Part shown: positions 11,176-21,920 of the stretch, piece after piece
How positions within the stretch are numbered: the stretch's first letter is position 1
How the letters are laid out: every line of letters starts with the position of its first letter
Assembly (NCBI GenBank): GCA_030686995.1
Contig: CM060696.1
Coordinates: 14,421,987-14,485,986 of the forward strand
DNA from: Artemisia argyi
Lineage: Eukaryota; Streptophyta; Magnoliopsida; Asterales; Asteraceae
Reading direction: 5' to 3'
DNA: 64,000 bases
Translations under genes and position numbers: made by a program
The notes under the pieces: model-generated
Database searches by the model: none
The model's input: the letters and a program-made list of their open reading frames with translations, nothing else
Told to the model about the DNA's origin: nothing

Positions 11176-12540
11176 TGTCACACCCTCGCCGAAGGCGGAA
11201 ACACGAGGTGTAACGAAATCGATATACATCACCAAAGAGAAATAAGACAATACCATAATTTACATTAAGGAAAAATATAACATTACAACGTTGTTATTGC
11301 CGACTTTGGCAAATAAAAGACATAAGTTTGATTCCCAAAAGATGGTATTTTAATACATAATGAAAAGAAGTGACATGTGAAAACTTCATTATGCAAGACC
11401 TTGATGACAAGCTTACTGACGATCACCTGAAATGCATGAGAGAAAACGGTCAACTATAAAAATAGTTGGTGAGTATAAACGTTTTATATAATAAGAAAAC
11501 CATTTGAGAAAGTTCGCCAGGCAAAGGCATTGTGAAACCACTCAGTTGCAAGTCTTGGCCATAACAAGACTTACAACCTATGTTTTCACAACCCCTTTGC
11601 ATATAAAGTATTACGTTTGATTTTCAAGTACATAAGGTCAATATAGTTCACAGTAAGGGCACAAAGTATATAATAAGTCAAGGCCGCTCCGAACAATGGA
11701 GACTTTATAATGTTGCTCCGAACATGGGAGACTTGAAGTCACTCCACCACCTAGGCGAGATTTATTAGTCACTTTACCGACTTGGCAAAGATTTATTAGT
11801 CACTCCACCATGGCGAGATTTATTAAGGATGCTCTGAACATGAGAGACTTTATAACGTTGCTCCGAACAAGGGAGACTTTAAGTCTTAGAACGTACGGCA
11901 CATTAAGTCTAAAAGTTCAAGTCAAACGGTTCAAGAGTGCAAACAAGTTATAATGTCAAGACAAGTCAAAAAGTTCAGATAATAGTGTTCGTAAATAGTA
12001 AACAAGTTTGTTTAAGTACGTTTTGCTTACGAGCATAAATAGTGAAACAAGAGTCTTTTAAGTTCATATAAGAGTACACAGTATTATTCATGCATCCACC
12101 CCAAAACGATTAAAATAGTTAGAAAAGGGGGTTCGTGAATACTCACCTGATATAAGCGATATGATAACAAAAAGGTATGAACTAAAGTAAGGCGCGCACT
12201 CTATCCGCAACCTAAATGAATGATATGATCTACTTTAGATCATGAAATGATGAAAGAAATGTACATGCACATGTTCCCTATACCACTCTACTCTTTGTAA
12301 AAACACTTGTGTTATCAAAATATATAATCCAAGAATTTGGAAAAATATTGCTATTAGAAAATATAATAAGCTAGTTGTAATATATATATACTTATATATA
12401 TATATATATATCGTATGTTTCCATGTTAGTGTTGAAATACTCGGATTGTAATCTTTGAAATGATGAAAACATACTCGTGATAACTAATACTACATTAGTT
12501 ATAAAGCTTGGTACTTAATATTACTTCTAGCTTGAAAATG
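11176..12540 (-). mobile_element. Truncated Tekay-like LTR
   Basis: On the minus strand this ends GGCGAGGGTGTGACA and is followed by a tRNA-Met-type primer site. The end matches the terminus of the solo LTR at 28091-30508 (GTTTCCGCC...GGTGTGACA). About 11690-11890 contains an array of a roughly 30-60-bp unit around GCTCCGAACA and GAGACTTTATAA. The expected U3 with TATA box is missing on the right, so the 5' part seems lost. A short TA run lies at about 12392-12411. Confidence 0.55.
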
Positions 12541-12762
12541 TATTGTGGTCTATAAGGCGGGGTGTTACACTCAACAAACACAAGATAATACAACCGTTAA
12601 AACTTGATTTAGTATTTAATTAAAAAAAAATAAAAAAATAATAAAAAATAAAAAAAAGTCGCATTCTCAATTCAGATTATAACCTCTCCATTTGAAAGTT
12701 TTCTATGTCACATTTATCACTATTATTGGACCATACATTGTTTAAAATTCTATAAAATTATA

Positions 12763-13017
12763 CTACATCCGTTTTATAATTATTGTCCGGTGTCAACTTT
12801 TAAAGTCTTTATTAAGCTATTTTGACCTTAGGTATTTTTATTTGAGTTATATAATACTTGATAAAATCATATAAATGAAAATAAATTTAAACTCAATCCC
12901 TTCTTATATTTTGCATCAAGTAATATATATAACACAAAATAAAAATATTTAAAGTCAAAGTTAAAAACTAAATACTTAAAAAGTCAACACGAGACAATAG
13001 TTATAAAACAGATGGAG
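12763..13017. mobile_element. Stowaway-type MITE (255 bp)
   Basis: The left end CTACATCCGTTTTATAATTA and the reverse complement of the right end, CTCCATCTGTTTTATAACTA, form long terminal inverted repeats. TA dinucleotides flank both sides (12761-12762 and 13018-13019), the Tc1/mariner target duplication. No coding sequence is present. Confidence 0.85.
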
Positions 13018-13194
13018 TAATATAGACTATCTGTTCAGTCTTTTGGTTATGAATTATAAGGTATTTTTTATGTGGTTTTCAGTTTGTTCTTTTAATCAAT
13101 AATGTCTTTTGAATATTTTACCATCGAGTGGAACTGCTTAATAGCTAAACTGCGAAAACTAATAAGTTAAATCATCTAGACGTCTTTTTTTTTA

Positions 13195-13198
<4 letters not shown>

Positions 13199-13273
<75 letters not shown>
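13199..13273. repeat. (TA)n microsatellite
   Basis: About 75 bp of TA dinucleotides, ending exactly at a Helitron-like terminus. Confidence 0.95.
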
Positions 13274-13274
<1 letters not shown>

Positions 13275-13305
13275 TAGACGAGTACCCGTGCATAGCAATG
13301 GGATA
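13274..13305 (-). mobile_element. Helitron-like 3' terminus (minus strand)
   Basis: On the minus strand a degenerate hairpin, CCCATTGC...GCACGGG, is followed by TACTCGT, then CTAG, then a T belonging to the TA microsatellite. CTRR followed by T is the Helitron 3' end rule. The stem has mismatches, so confidence is moderate. The element body would lie to the right and would include the tandem repeats at 13399-14010. Confidence 0.45.
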
Positions 13306-13398
13306 TTATAGCGACAAATAGTTTATTGATAAAAAAAAGTTTATAGGTTATAAATGAAAAATAATAAAAGTTTGAAGATTTGGGAATTAAACATAATG

Positions 13399-14010
13399 TT
13401 TTGAAACCCGGTTCGACCCGGTTGAACCGTTCCGGTCGAAAAATTGGTCGATTTAAACCGGGTCAACATGCTAGGTTGGGTCGAAAACGGGTCAAATTAA
13501 ACCGGTTCAACCCTTCGGGTTTGAAGCGTCCCGGGTCAACCCGGTTTGTGATCTGTATTAATTGTTTTAATTTGTTATATTTAATTTGGTAGATATGTTT
13601 TGAAACCCGGTTCGACCCGGGTGGTTCAACCGGTTGAACAGTTTCGGTCGAAAAATTGGTTGATTTAAACTGGATCAATTTGCTAGGTTGGGTCGAAAAT
13701 GGGTCAAATTAAACCAATCCAACCCGTCGGGTTTGAAGCGTCTCGGGTCAACCCTGTTTGTGATTTGTATTAATTGTTCTAATTGGTTGTATTTAATTTG
13801 CTAGATACGTTTTGAAACCCGGTTCGACCCGGGTGGTTCAACAGGTTAAACCGTTTTGGTCAAAAATTTGGTCGATTTAAACCGGGTCAACTTGCTAGTT
13901 TGGGTCGAAAACGGGTCAAATTAAACCGGTTCAACCCGTTGGGTTTGAAGCGTCCTGGGTCAACCCGGTTTGTGATTTGTATTAATTATTTTAATTGGTT
14001 GTACAATGTG
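13399..14010. repeat. Tandem repeat, 3 units of about 200-212 bp
   Basis: Three consecutive copies begin TTTTGAAACCCGGTTCGACC at about 13399, 13598 and 13810. Each is packed with smaller motifs (GGGTCAA, CCGGTTCAA, AACCCGG), which makes it more GC-rich than its surroundings. It lies within 130 bp of the Helitron-like terminus, a place where Helitrons often carry tandem repeats. Open frames through it carry no domain. Confidence 0.85.
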
Positions 14011-15060
14011 TATAAATCATTGTACTTTTAAGTAATGGGGTGTTTTAATAAGAGTATTAATTACATTTCATAATTTTCTTATATATATGATTCATATTCA
14101 GACAATTATAACTCATATTTAGATTCAAATGTTCAAATCAGATTTAAATTTTGAGCTTCTTAATAAATAAATAACACCTAAGTCATGTTGACTCGTAGTT
14201 TTTATACATTTTTTAGTTGATTCAATACAAACAAATGAATCAAAATAACCATTTTTTTGTTGTGAGATTCACTTACATTTGTAAAATGATTAAAACTATA
14301 ACATCTATAGAAGATTTTGCAAATTAAAATAAATTAAATGTTACATTTTTAAAACTTTGAATCATGAATATATATCTAACTAATTCTATGACCCATGAAA
14401 CTCATAGGATTAAATGGAAAACTATAAAATCGATTGACAATGTATTATGAATGGACATTTAACATAACAATGATTCATTAGGAATAATATGTACGTAAAG
14501 AATCTTGTAGATGAATTCGTATAATAATGTAATCAAAAGATATCATATAAACATACAAAATTTGAAACAATGAAATCGGTCGAGAATATATTACAAATGA
14601 ACATTCAACAAATCAACTGATCAATTTTTGAGAATATGTGAGAAAATAACATGTTAGATCGAGGCAGTATAACAATGTAAGCACTAGAATAGATTTAGTG
14701 TGTGTACAAACTTTCTCAATAGGCGTTGACAATAATTTGTAACAAAGTTAAGTATATTTACATTTTCTTTGAAGTTTTGATATATTTGTCAATGAAACTT
14801 TGGTATGTACACAAGCCGACTCAAGACCATCCTGTGGTGAATTGGTATGGTACTCCAATGCGACAGCCTGGAATGCCAGGGTTGGTTTGTGTGCGTTTTT
14901 GGTTTTAGGCTATCGTTAAAAATTTAAGTGTTTCTAACATTTATTTTTCATCATTAAAATATAAAGGAGATTATAGCCATCATTTGCTACAACAATGTAT
15001 ATATACTAACAATTCAAATTTATTGGCCCGTGCAAATTTGGAGTTTATACAAAGAGAGCA
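14011..15060. other. Gene-free AT-rich stretch
   Basis: No coding signal was seen. Around 14815-14890 there is a weak tRNA-like or SINE-like composition without convincing promoter boxes. Confidence 0.5.
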
Positions 15061-15078
15061 AATGTTAACCACTTAAGG

Positions 15079-15145
15079 GTGGCCTTGTGGCAAAAGGGCT
15101 TGTGATTATTACTTTGAAATGTGTGAGGTCTCAAGTTCAATTACT
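15079..15145 (+). mobile_element. Possible tRNA-derived SINE
   Basis: An A-box-like GTGGCCTTGTGGC (15079-15091) and a B-box-like CAAGTTCAATT (15132-15142) have the spacing of an internal Pol III promoter. No intact tRNA cloverleaf can be formed. The extent is uncertain. Confidence 0.4.
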
Positions 15146-15273
15146 ACTAGGTGCAAATTAACAACCTTAAGTGGTCATGCCAACCACTTAATATCCTTAA
15201 GAACAATTAACAAAACAAACTACGTACATCAAAAGAAACAAGGCATAAATGGATCATGAGATTTGCGCGCTGG

Positions 15274-15740
15274 TCAACGAGGATAACGAATAAAAAGGTC
15301 GATCATGTCTCCCTTACAGATTTCGTAGTCATCAAGGGTACAACTATCCTTAAGTCTCTGCCCATCGAATAACAGGTTTTGCTCGCTTGTGGGAATACCT
15401 GTGATATCATGGATCTTTGATTTCACGTATAAGATGGTGTCTGAGTGTTTGATTTCCAGAGAGAGACTCTTTCTGGTGAAGAACAACTCATTCAACACAA
15501 ATATCTGCATGCGTCCTGTTGATTTAGGCAAAAGTGTGAGCGTCGATCCATTCTTGATATCGAAGTCAGAAACGTTACTGCTGTCTTCGAGAACCATTTC
15601 ATTGAAGATCAATACCTTGCCCTCATCATCACCTACATAGGATTTCACTTTAATTTGGCAATGGTATATGAGGGTGCAACTGTCAACGGCTTGGTCTCTG
15701 CAGCGAGGGTCTTGACAAATATCTTTAAATATGCTCCCTT
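15274..15740 (-). pseudogene. Degraded ubiquitin-like domains 3 and 4
   Basis: Downstream of the stop of the ubiquitin-like gene, the same reading frame continues into a further ubiquitin-like start (KIFVKTLAAET, about 15722-15690). It then loses frame by one base near 15653, where an in-frame TGA follows KLK. From 15648 an open stretch of 124 codons encodes the rest of domain 3 (residues 1-44, with DFDIKNGSTLTLL) and a full domain 4 (MQIFVLNELFF... to ICKGDMIDLFIRYPR). The tandem arrangement repeats the first pair, as in polyubiquitin-like genes. Neither domain ends in Gly-Gly. I infer an originally four-domain gene broken by a nonsense codon and a frameshift. Confidence 0.7.
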
Positions 15741-16842
15741 TTAACGCATAACTGTGAGTGTGGATCCATTCTTTATGTCAAAGTCACAAAGCGTGTTGTT
15801 GTCGTCGAGAACCGTATCGTTAAAGATCAGCACACATTCCGACGGATGTATAGTAGGGATATGGGTTTTGACGTTGTTGATGGTGTCCGAGAGTTTGACT
15901 TTCAAAGTGTCGATACCACCATTTTTGACCTTGACGAATATTGGCACCAATCCTCTTGATCTATGGAGGAGTGTTAGGGTGGAACCTGTGTTGATGCCGA
16001 AGTTGGCAAGGGTAAATGTGTCCTCCTCAAGAAGCTCTCCACCGAAGATCAACGCCTGCTCTTCAACAGGAACACGTACTTTACTTTGGATCTTGGATTG
16101 AACATAAAGGATGGTGTCTAAGCCTTTAACTTGTAGAGCAATCAACTTTCCAGTGCAGGTCTTGACAGTTATATCTGTCCATTAGAAACAAATGAACATA
16201 TTTCAAATGGTCTATAATATTAGTGTGTATCTCTCTTTTGACATGCAATATGTACTGTTGTTAGATGGTAGATCAAGACACTACAATTTTCATTTATAAC
16301 AATCTTATTTCAGTTATAAGTTTGGTAATTACGATATAATAAGTTTGCCTAAGTCTCAAAATAAGTCACATAATTGGGGCTTATGAAATATAATCCGAAA
16401 TCAAATAAGCTTATAAACCCACATATAAAGCTTAGAATCATCACACATAAATATGTCAAGATATAGTAAAACATATATTTGATAAATCGAACAACGGAGC
16501 ACTAAATCAGCCAGCAGCAAGATGAAGAGATATCGAATGAAAGACACATGCATGGTTTAATATTACTTCTTAGTGTCGGGTAATATATGTAATGTATAAG
16601 TATAACCTTAAAAATAAAGACTAGTAACTATCTAAAAAAGGTTTACAAGTCAGCTTCCATATATGTAACAAAGGATTCTTTTGCATGAAACCAGCTTTAC
16701 CTCATGTGCTGTAGGTAAATATGTTAAGCTTAAAATAAATAGTAAGAAATTAAGCTAGCAATTTATATATGAGAAAGAATGATACTTAAGAACTATATTT
16801 ACCAAATGAAGAATCATTATCAGTTCCTTTGCTCTCAGCCAT
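15741..16842 (-). CDS. Two-exon gene with tandem ubiquitin-like domains
   Basis: Exon 1 (16842-16803) starts ATG and encodes MAESKGTDNDSSF, ending at a GT donor (GTAAATATAG). Exon 2 (16174-15741) follows a T-rich AG acceptor. The junction restores codon G|AT and the frame, giving 157 residues. Two diverged ubiquitin folds follow the short acidic leader: residues about 14-82 (DITVKTCTGK..., then GINTGSTLTLLHRSRG) and about 83-157 (VPIFVKVKNGG..., then DFDIKNGSTLTVMR). The usual LRGG processing end is absent, so the product is a ubiquitin-like-domain protein, not a conjugatable ubiquitin. The family resembles the diverged polyubiquitin-like proteins of plants. A solo LTR lies 28 bp upstream of the ATG. 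Expression and integrity are unproven, and the short form may itself be a truncated pseudogene. Confidence 0.6.
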
Positions 16843-16865
16843 TTTTTCCACAACAATTTTTGATT

Positions 16866-16870
16866 ACTAG
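16866..16870. other. Target-site duplication ACTAG (left)
   Basis: Five bases identical to 19934-19938, flanking the solo LTR. Confidence 0.75.
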
Positions 16871-19800
16871 TGTAACACCCCGAAATTTTGATAAGCAGCG
16901 GAAGTCTAATCGAGGTCATTACAGTTTAGGACACAGTCATACTTATAGAAAACAATTCAAAAGATAAGTTGATATCATTCCATGAAAACTCAAAGTACTC
17001 AGAGTTTCCAAATGTTAATTGTTTCACAAAAGGGGTGATGAGTTTGAAAAGAATGATATAATTATTGAAATAAATTGGAGTTCCTGTGTGCCCTTTTTGC
17101 CAACTCCGTGCCATCATGCCGCTAATTTCCTGAGATAAACATGCTAAAAAGTCAACACAACGGTTGAGTGAATCCATAGTAGTTTAAATTTGTAATAGTA
17201 GGAACACGAGTCAAATATTTTAAATAAACAAATCAAGATGATTGGTCTTGATTAAACGGGTGACATATTGCTCCTAAGCCTCACGAAACTCAATCCTTAA
17301 CGAGGGTGATATCAAATAATGATATAATCACCTACACCACGAGGGATGTAGATGACAAGGGGCCCTCGGTGATGGAAATGTGCAAAATTTCCATGGTACC
17401 TCGAATATAGCACACCCCCAGCCAAATGATCACTTTGGCAGAGATGGGTTGCCGTCTCCAATAGATCTATCAACTATATTCGCGTTCACTCGCAAGTGAT
17501 TAAGGTTCGTGATATGAGGGACTTGTAGCACGGGTGTCAACTTAGGCAATATCAGATAATAATCACATACTAAAAATACTTGTGTTTGGTTTATCGCATG
17601 TATCTCCCCACGGGGTTTAAAAACAATTTAAAAAGTGTGATCATGAACTCACCTGATTGGTGTGTGAAAAACACAAATGGTGCTCAAAAGGTGACGGTGA
17701 ATTGCTACGATTAGCAATGAATAACCTCCGACTTGCGACCTAAATTAATGTGATATATGTATATTACTATCGGTGATTCAGATTCGATGCGTGAATGACA
17801 TGTGATATATCCCGAGTACGGTGATATTGATTTCATGTGTCTTAAATCATTCAAAATAATTTTATATAGTTATTTATAACGTTGATATGAAAATGTGATC
17901 GATGTACATTGAATTATCCGTCATAATAATAACGTTGATAAAAATATTTATTTTAAATATTTTTAGTAGTAGTGAAAATTATTAAAGTTATATATATGTA
18001 TATATAATATATAATATGTGTTAAATATAGATTACAAACGTAGAGATGAAAAATATAGTTAGTTCAAATAATAAAAATATCATTATCACGTTTGATCGTT
18101 AAATTTAGAAAATTTACACTTTTAAACATTTTGTTAGAAACAATTACATTTATAGTCCATTTTAGTATTTTTACACTTTATACCATAAGTTTCAAGAAAT
18201 TACAGTTTCTACCCTTAAGTTCCATTAAAGTTGGCGGTTTCCTGTTTAATCCGAAAGTTTTGGCAAATTTGACACTTTTGATCCTTTAACGAGAAGTTTT
18301 GCAAAAATAGTCCTCCGTTAAGTTTTTGAAAAAGTTAACTTTTATCTTGTAAAAACCATCTCTTTTAGCTTATACGAACTTATAAAAATCAGATACAAGT
18401 TTCTATATTTATTCGAATTTTATTTCTAGTTCGAAAATTAGTTTGGAAATGGTTTTGGGCTCGTTAGCCCGTTAGGCCCAAAATGAGTGTTCAAAATATT
18501 AAGAGGGTGTTCGAATGTGAAAAAGGTTTAGGCCGAATTTAGGGAGTGTTCGACATATCAAATCTTGCATGTTTGGCTATCTAGATTAAGCCCGATGTGA
18601 GGAAACGTGTGGTGTAAAAATATACGTATAGTGTATGTGTGAATATGATATTACGAGGCCAATCCTATGGGTGTCTAGGTGACGATTAGTGTTTGTGTTA
18701 AGTATAGTTTTGCGTTTCAAAGTGTTTTAAACGTATTGTGACATGCATGCATTGCGTAAAAAAATGAGAATAAGTAATGTAAGGATTGAAAAGAGAGTGA
18801 GTAACTTACAACACCCAAAGAGGTGGTGAAGTGTCGAGTGGTGTGATACAAGAGAGAAAGATACAAGCAAAACGTGATACCCTCCTTGGAATGTAACCTT
18901 CGACCCAAACATAATTGCCCAACTAGTATCCTTGCTCCAAAATCTCCTTGTGTGTTCTTCTTGGCCTTCGACAGTAAGCAAGAAAGAAAGAGAGTGTTTG
19001 TGGTTTTGAAATCTTCGTGAGACTTGAAAATGTGGTGAGGGTGAGCATTTAATGAGAGTATTTATAGGGAAAACTTCGGTGTGAAACTTGTTTGTATGGT
19101 GTAATGTGCGCCTCCCAATCCTTTGATGGGTCATTCTAACTAAGACAACATGGTCAAAAGATTCATGTTGTGTCAAGTCGAGCTAGTATAGGACATAAGT
19201 GCTATGATGATTACTTTGAAATTGTTTAGTTATAGGTGAAGTGATTTGGTAGAAAAAGTCTTGTACTTTTCGACTTAAACAAATGAGATGGAAGGGATCA
19301 TGTGAATCCATGTAGGGTGTAAAGAAACATCATATCCATTGGTTAATGATGGCTTAGGAAAAGGTTTTGGCTAAAGCATTAGTTTAATGATAGCTTGGTA
19401 GAGTTTAGGGCGGCTTGGGTGTTGGTGTTGGGTTGCACTTACACGCAAAGGGGGATGGGGAGTTTCCTTGTGTCGAGTTGTAGGGAACCAAAGAAAAGAA
19501 GTATGCTAACCTAGGTGTCGATAAGGTTGAGTCGTGTGATTGTTATGGTATCGAACAAGAAAAACGAGAAGAAAACCAGATGTCACGAGAACTATACATG
19601 GTGGTGTTGTGTTCGAATCAAAAGGGTGCAACGAAAGTGTGTGTTTTACTTTTCAAAAAAAATGTATTGGTTAGTTTTTGGTGTGGGCTTGGCAATTTCT
19701 GTGGCCCAAAACAAAAGGGATAGACGAGCTGGGCTCGTGTAGTTCTCGGTCAAAAACAAAAGAAATAAACATGCTGGGCTCGTGTGGTTCTTGGCCCAAA

Positions 19801-19933
19801 ATGAGAAAGAAAGAAAAGAAATACTAGTAGACTTGTGGTGTTGGATCGAAGCCCAAATAAGAGGAAAATAAAATAATGTGATACATGGGCTAGTGAAACC
19901 AAAGGCCCAAAACAAAATAACGAGGTGTTATCG
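16871..19933 (-). mobile_element. Solo LTR of a Tekay/Del-type gypsy element
   Basis: On the plus strand it starts TGTAACACCCCGAAAT, the reverse complement of the LTR 3' end, and is nearly identical over its first roughly 590 bp to the 5' LTR of the Tekay/Del element at 63414-64000. The far end reads ...GAGGTGTTATCG, so the expected LTR start TG has become CG. The 5-bp duplication ACTAG flanks both sides, and no internal region or primer site adjoins it, which indicates a solo LTR formed by LTR-LTR recombination. A TATA box lies at 19055-19066 on the minus strand. Long open frames within it (for example 18727-19176 minus) carry no recognisable domain. Confidence 0.85.
19055..19066 (-). promoter_or_regulatory. 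LTR TATA box
   Basis: The minus strand reads CTATAAATACTC within the solo LTR. Transcription from here would run through R/U5 and into the ubiquitin-like gene at 16842. The placement is inferred, and no start site can be seen. Confidence 0.5.
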
Positions 19934-19960
19934 ACTAGTGTTATCGTGATTTCGTTTTGG

Positions 19961-19963
<3 letters not shown>

Positions 19964-20033
<70 letters not shown>
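19964..20033. repeat. (TA)n microsatellite
   Basis: A 70-bp TA run bordering the left arm of the foldback element. Confidence 0.95.
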
Positions 20034-20034
<1 letters not shown>

Positions 20035-20036
<2 letters not shown>

Positions 20037-21015
20037 AAGCGTTCAAATGAGAAACCTAAATTTTGTGAGAACGCGAGAAGCAATCATATCCACTCATTTT
20101 ATCTTTTTTTAACTTTAATTTAATTGCTAATATTAGTTAATCAACTTTTTGAAAATTTGTTAAAAAATTTTGAAAAATTTTAAAAAAAATTTCAATAAAA
20201 TTTCGAAAAAAAAAATCGAAAAAAAATTTTCAAATTTTTTTTTCAAAAATTTTTTTTTTCGAAAATTTTTTTTTCGAAATTTTTTTTTAGAAAATTTTTT
20301 TTTCGAAAAAAATTTTTCGAAAGAAAAAAAAAATTCCGAATTTTTTTTCCGAAAAAAAGTTTTTTCGAAATTTTTTTTTCTGAATTTTTTTCCGTCACAT
20401 GTGAAAAAATATTTGGAAATTTTTATGAAATTTTTTTTGTCATGTGTGAAAAAAAAATTCGTTACATGTGAAAAAAAAATTCGTCACATATAAATTTTTT
20501 TTTCGTCACATGTGAAAAAAAAATTCAGTCACATGTGAAAAAAAAATTTTGTCACATGCGAAAAAAAATTTGAAAATTTTCACGAATTTTTTTTTGTCAC
20601 ATGTGAAAAAAAAATTCGTCACATGCGAAAAAAAATCGGTCACATGTGAAAAAAAAATTCGTCACATGTGAAAAAAATTTTTGAAATTTTCACGAAATTT
20701 TTTGTCACGTGTGAAAAAAAATTCGTCACATGTGAAAAAAAATTTCGTCGCATGTAAATTTTTTTTCGTCACATGTGAAAAAAAAATTTCGTCACATGAG
20801 AAAAAAAATCGAAAATTTTTTAAAAAAATTTTCAAAAATTTTTTGAAAATTTTTCAAAAAAATTTTTGAAAATTTTATGAAATTTTTTTGAAATTTTTCA
20901 AAAAAAAATAATTAGCTAATAATAGCAATTAGATCTAATTTTAAGGAGGATAAAATGAGTGGCTAGGATTAGTTCTCGCGTTCTCAAAAAAATTAGATTT
21001 CTCACATGAATGACC

Positions 21016-21017
<2 letters not shown>
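20035..21017. mobile_element. Foldback/MITE-like element with about 120-bp inverted arms
   Basis: The left arm (about 20035-20160) contains TGAGAACGCGAGAA and CCACTCATTTTATC. The right arm (about 20905-21017) contains their reverse complements with a few mismatches, and the homology continues inward through an AT-rich part (AATTGCTA...). Between the arms is A/T homopolymer sequence and a palindromic array. Both outer ends lie against TA microsatellites, which hides any target duplication. No transposase is present. It could be a Mutator-like MITE or a foldback element, but the family is not certain. Confidence 0.7.
20390..20805. repeat. Array of the palindrome TCACATGTGA
   Basis: About 16 units of roughly 21-23 bp. 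Each carries TCACATGTGA or a one-base variant (TCACATGCGA, TCACGTGTGA, TCATGTGTGA), separated by runs of A and T. TCACATGTGA is self-complementary and contains CACATGTG, an E-box-like core. The array sits in the centre of the foldback element, so the whole unit could form extensive secondary structure. Confidence 0.85.

Positions 21018-21070
<53 letters not shown>
21018..21070. repeat. (TA)n microsatellite
   Basis: A TA run between the foldback element and a Helitron 3' end. Confidence 0.95.
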
Positions 21071-21074
<4 letters not shown>

Positions 21075-21075
<1 letters not shown>

Positions 21076-21125
21076 TAGACTTCGAAGCCCGCCCGATGGG
21101 CGGGCATGACTTATAATTATCGTTG
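21075..21125 (-). mobile_element. Helitron 3' terminus, GC-hairpin family
   Basis: On the minus strand a perfect 7-bp stem, CCCGCCC-ATC-GGGCGGG (21104-21088), is followed 9 bases later by CTAG (21078-21075) and a host T. This is the standard Helitron 3' end. The about 48 terminal bases closely match the plus-strand terminus at 48034-48082, so both belong to one family. The body extends rightwards from here. Its 5' end was not located. Confidence 0.75.
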
Positions 21126-21837
21126 GAAAAGTAAGTTAATCAAAATAAACTATAAAGATTCCAAATTATTTATTAATTGCATTAAGAGTAAAAAGAAGTA
21201 TATATGTTTGTCGAATATGAGAGAAGAACGATACAAATTAAAGTAAGTTAAAAAAAAAAAAAAAAGATATAAACATACTAAATTATATATTGAATGGATT
21301 AAAAACGAAAAGAAATATATGTTTATTGAATATGAGAGAAAATATAAGTGTTGACAACCTTCGTGTTTACAAACTTATTTACAGGAATGTTGCATTTGTT
21401 AAATCATAGATGGGCCAAGATGTCTGATTGACACCTTCATTCATGAACCTTGACAGCCAGCACATTTCATTGAAGCTGAAACATTTATAACTTCAGTTAG
21501 ACAACATAATAAAATATATTATAAGTTAGACATCATAGACTCATTAATAACATACATTAAGACTCTAATTGTAATGCAAAAATGCAGATGAAACAATTTC
21601 ACATCAAATTAATTATCACCGCGTAACGGCCGGTGAGCAGGAGGTAACGATCTCTCTCTTTATTCCAGAATCTTGACAGCCGGCATATTTCATTGAAGCG
21701 TCTGACTTTGATCCGTTACTGCAACATTTATAACTTCAGGTAGATAACAAAAGAAGATGAGCCTCCAAATTATATTATTCTTGAGTTAAATTATGTATAA
21801 TTTTAATATATCCTATTATTCTTTAGTTGTCATGGCC
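21126..21837. other. Gene-free stretch, probable Helitron body
   Basis: No coding signal. Two similar passages containing TTGACAGCC and CATTTCATTGAAGC (near 21450 and 21670) suggest an internal duplication. Confidence 0.45.
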
Positions 21838-21920
21838 CGCCTAAGGGCGGGCATGACTTATAATCCCTCCCGGGCATATAAGTCCACCTTGGGCGGGCAT
21901 GTCTTATAATTATCATTAGA
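21838..21920. repeat. Helitron-derived palindromic remnants
   Basis: GCCCGCC-TAA-GGGCGGGC and a second GGGCGGGCATGTCTTATAA repeat the subterminal sequence of the 21075 terminus. This suggests older copies of the same Helitron family nested or tandemly arranged here. Confidence 0.6.

Larger units (their letters stand above)
10932..12569 (-). mobile_element. Composite: Cassandra-type LTR ends enclosing a gypsy LTR
   Basis: The outer ends are a 29-bp inverted repeat: TGTAACATCCCGCCTTATAG... at 10932-10960 and its reverse complement at 12541-12569. On the minus strand the 10932 end carries a 5S rRNA-like block and the GCGGACAATATTGTGG tail seen at the 3' end of Cassandra TRIM LTRs. Between the ends lies part of a different, Tekay-like LTR (11176 to about 12540) followed by a tRNA-Met-type primer site. 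I infer a Cassandra-like LTR broken by, or recombined with, a gypsy LTR. No coding capacity is present. Confidence 0.55.

Noticed and set aside
11005..11256. 83-codon minus-strand frame over the 5S-like block
   Set aside because: It translates the 5S-like and primer-site sequence, so it is a by-product and not a protein.
14815..14890. Additional SINE
   Set aside because: The A-box and B-box resemblance is too weak to support a call.
18727..19176. 149-codon minus-strand frame
   Set aside because: It lies within the R/U5 part of a solo LTR and has no recognisable domain.
20170..20869. Lys/Phe-rich open frames
   Set aside because: They are translations of A and T homopolymers and the palindrome array.
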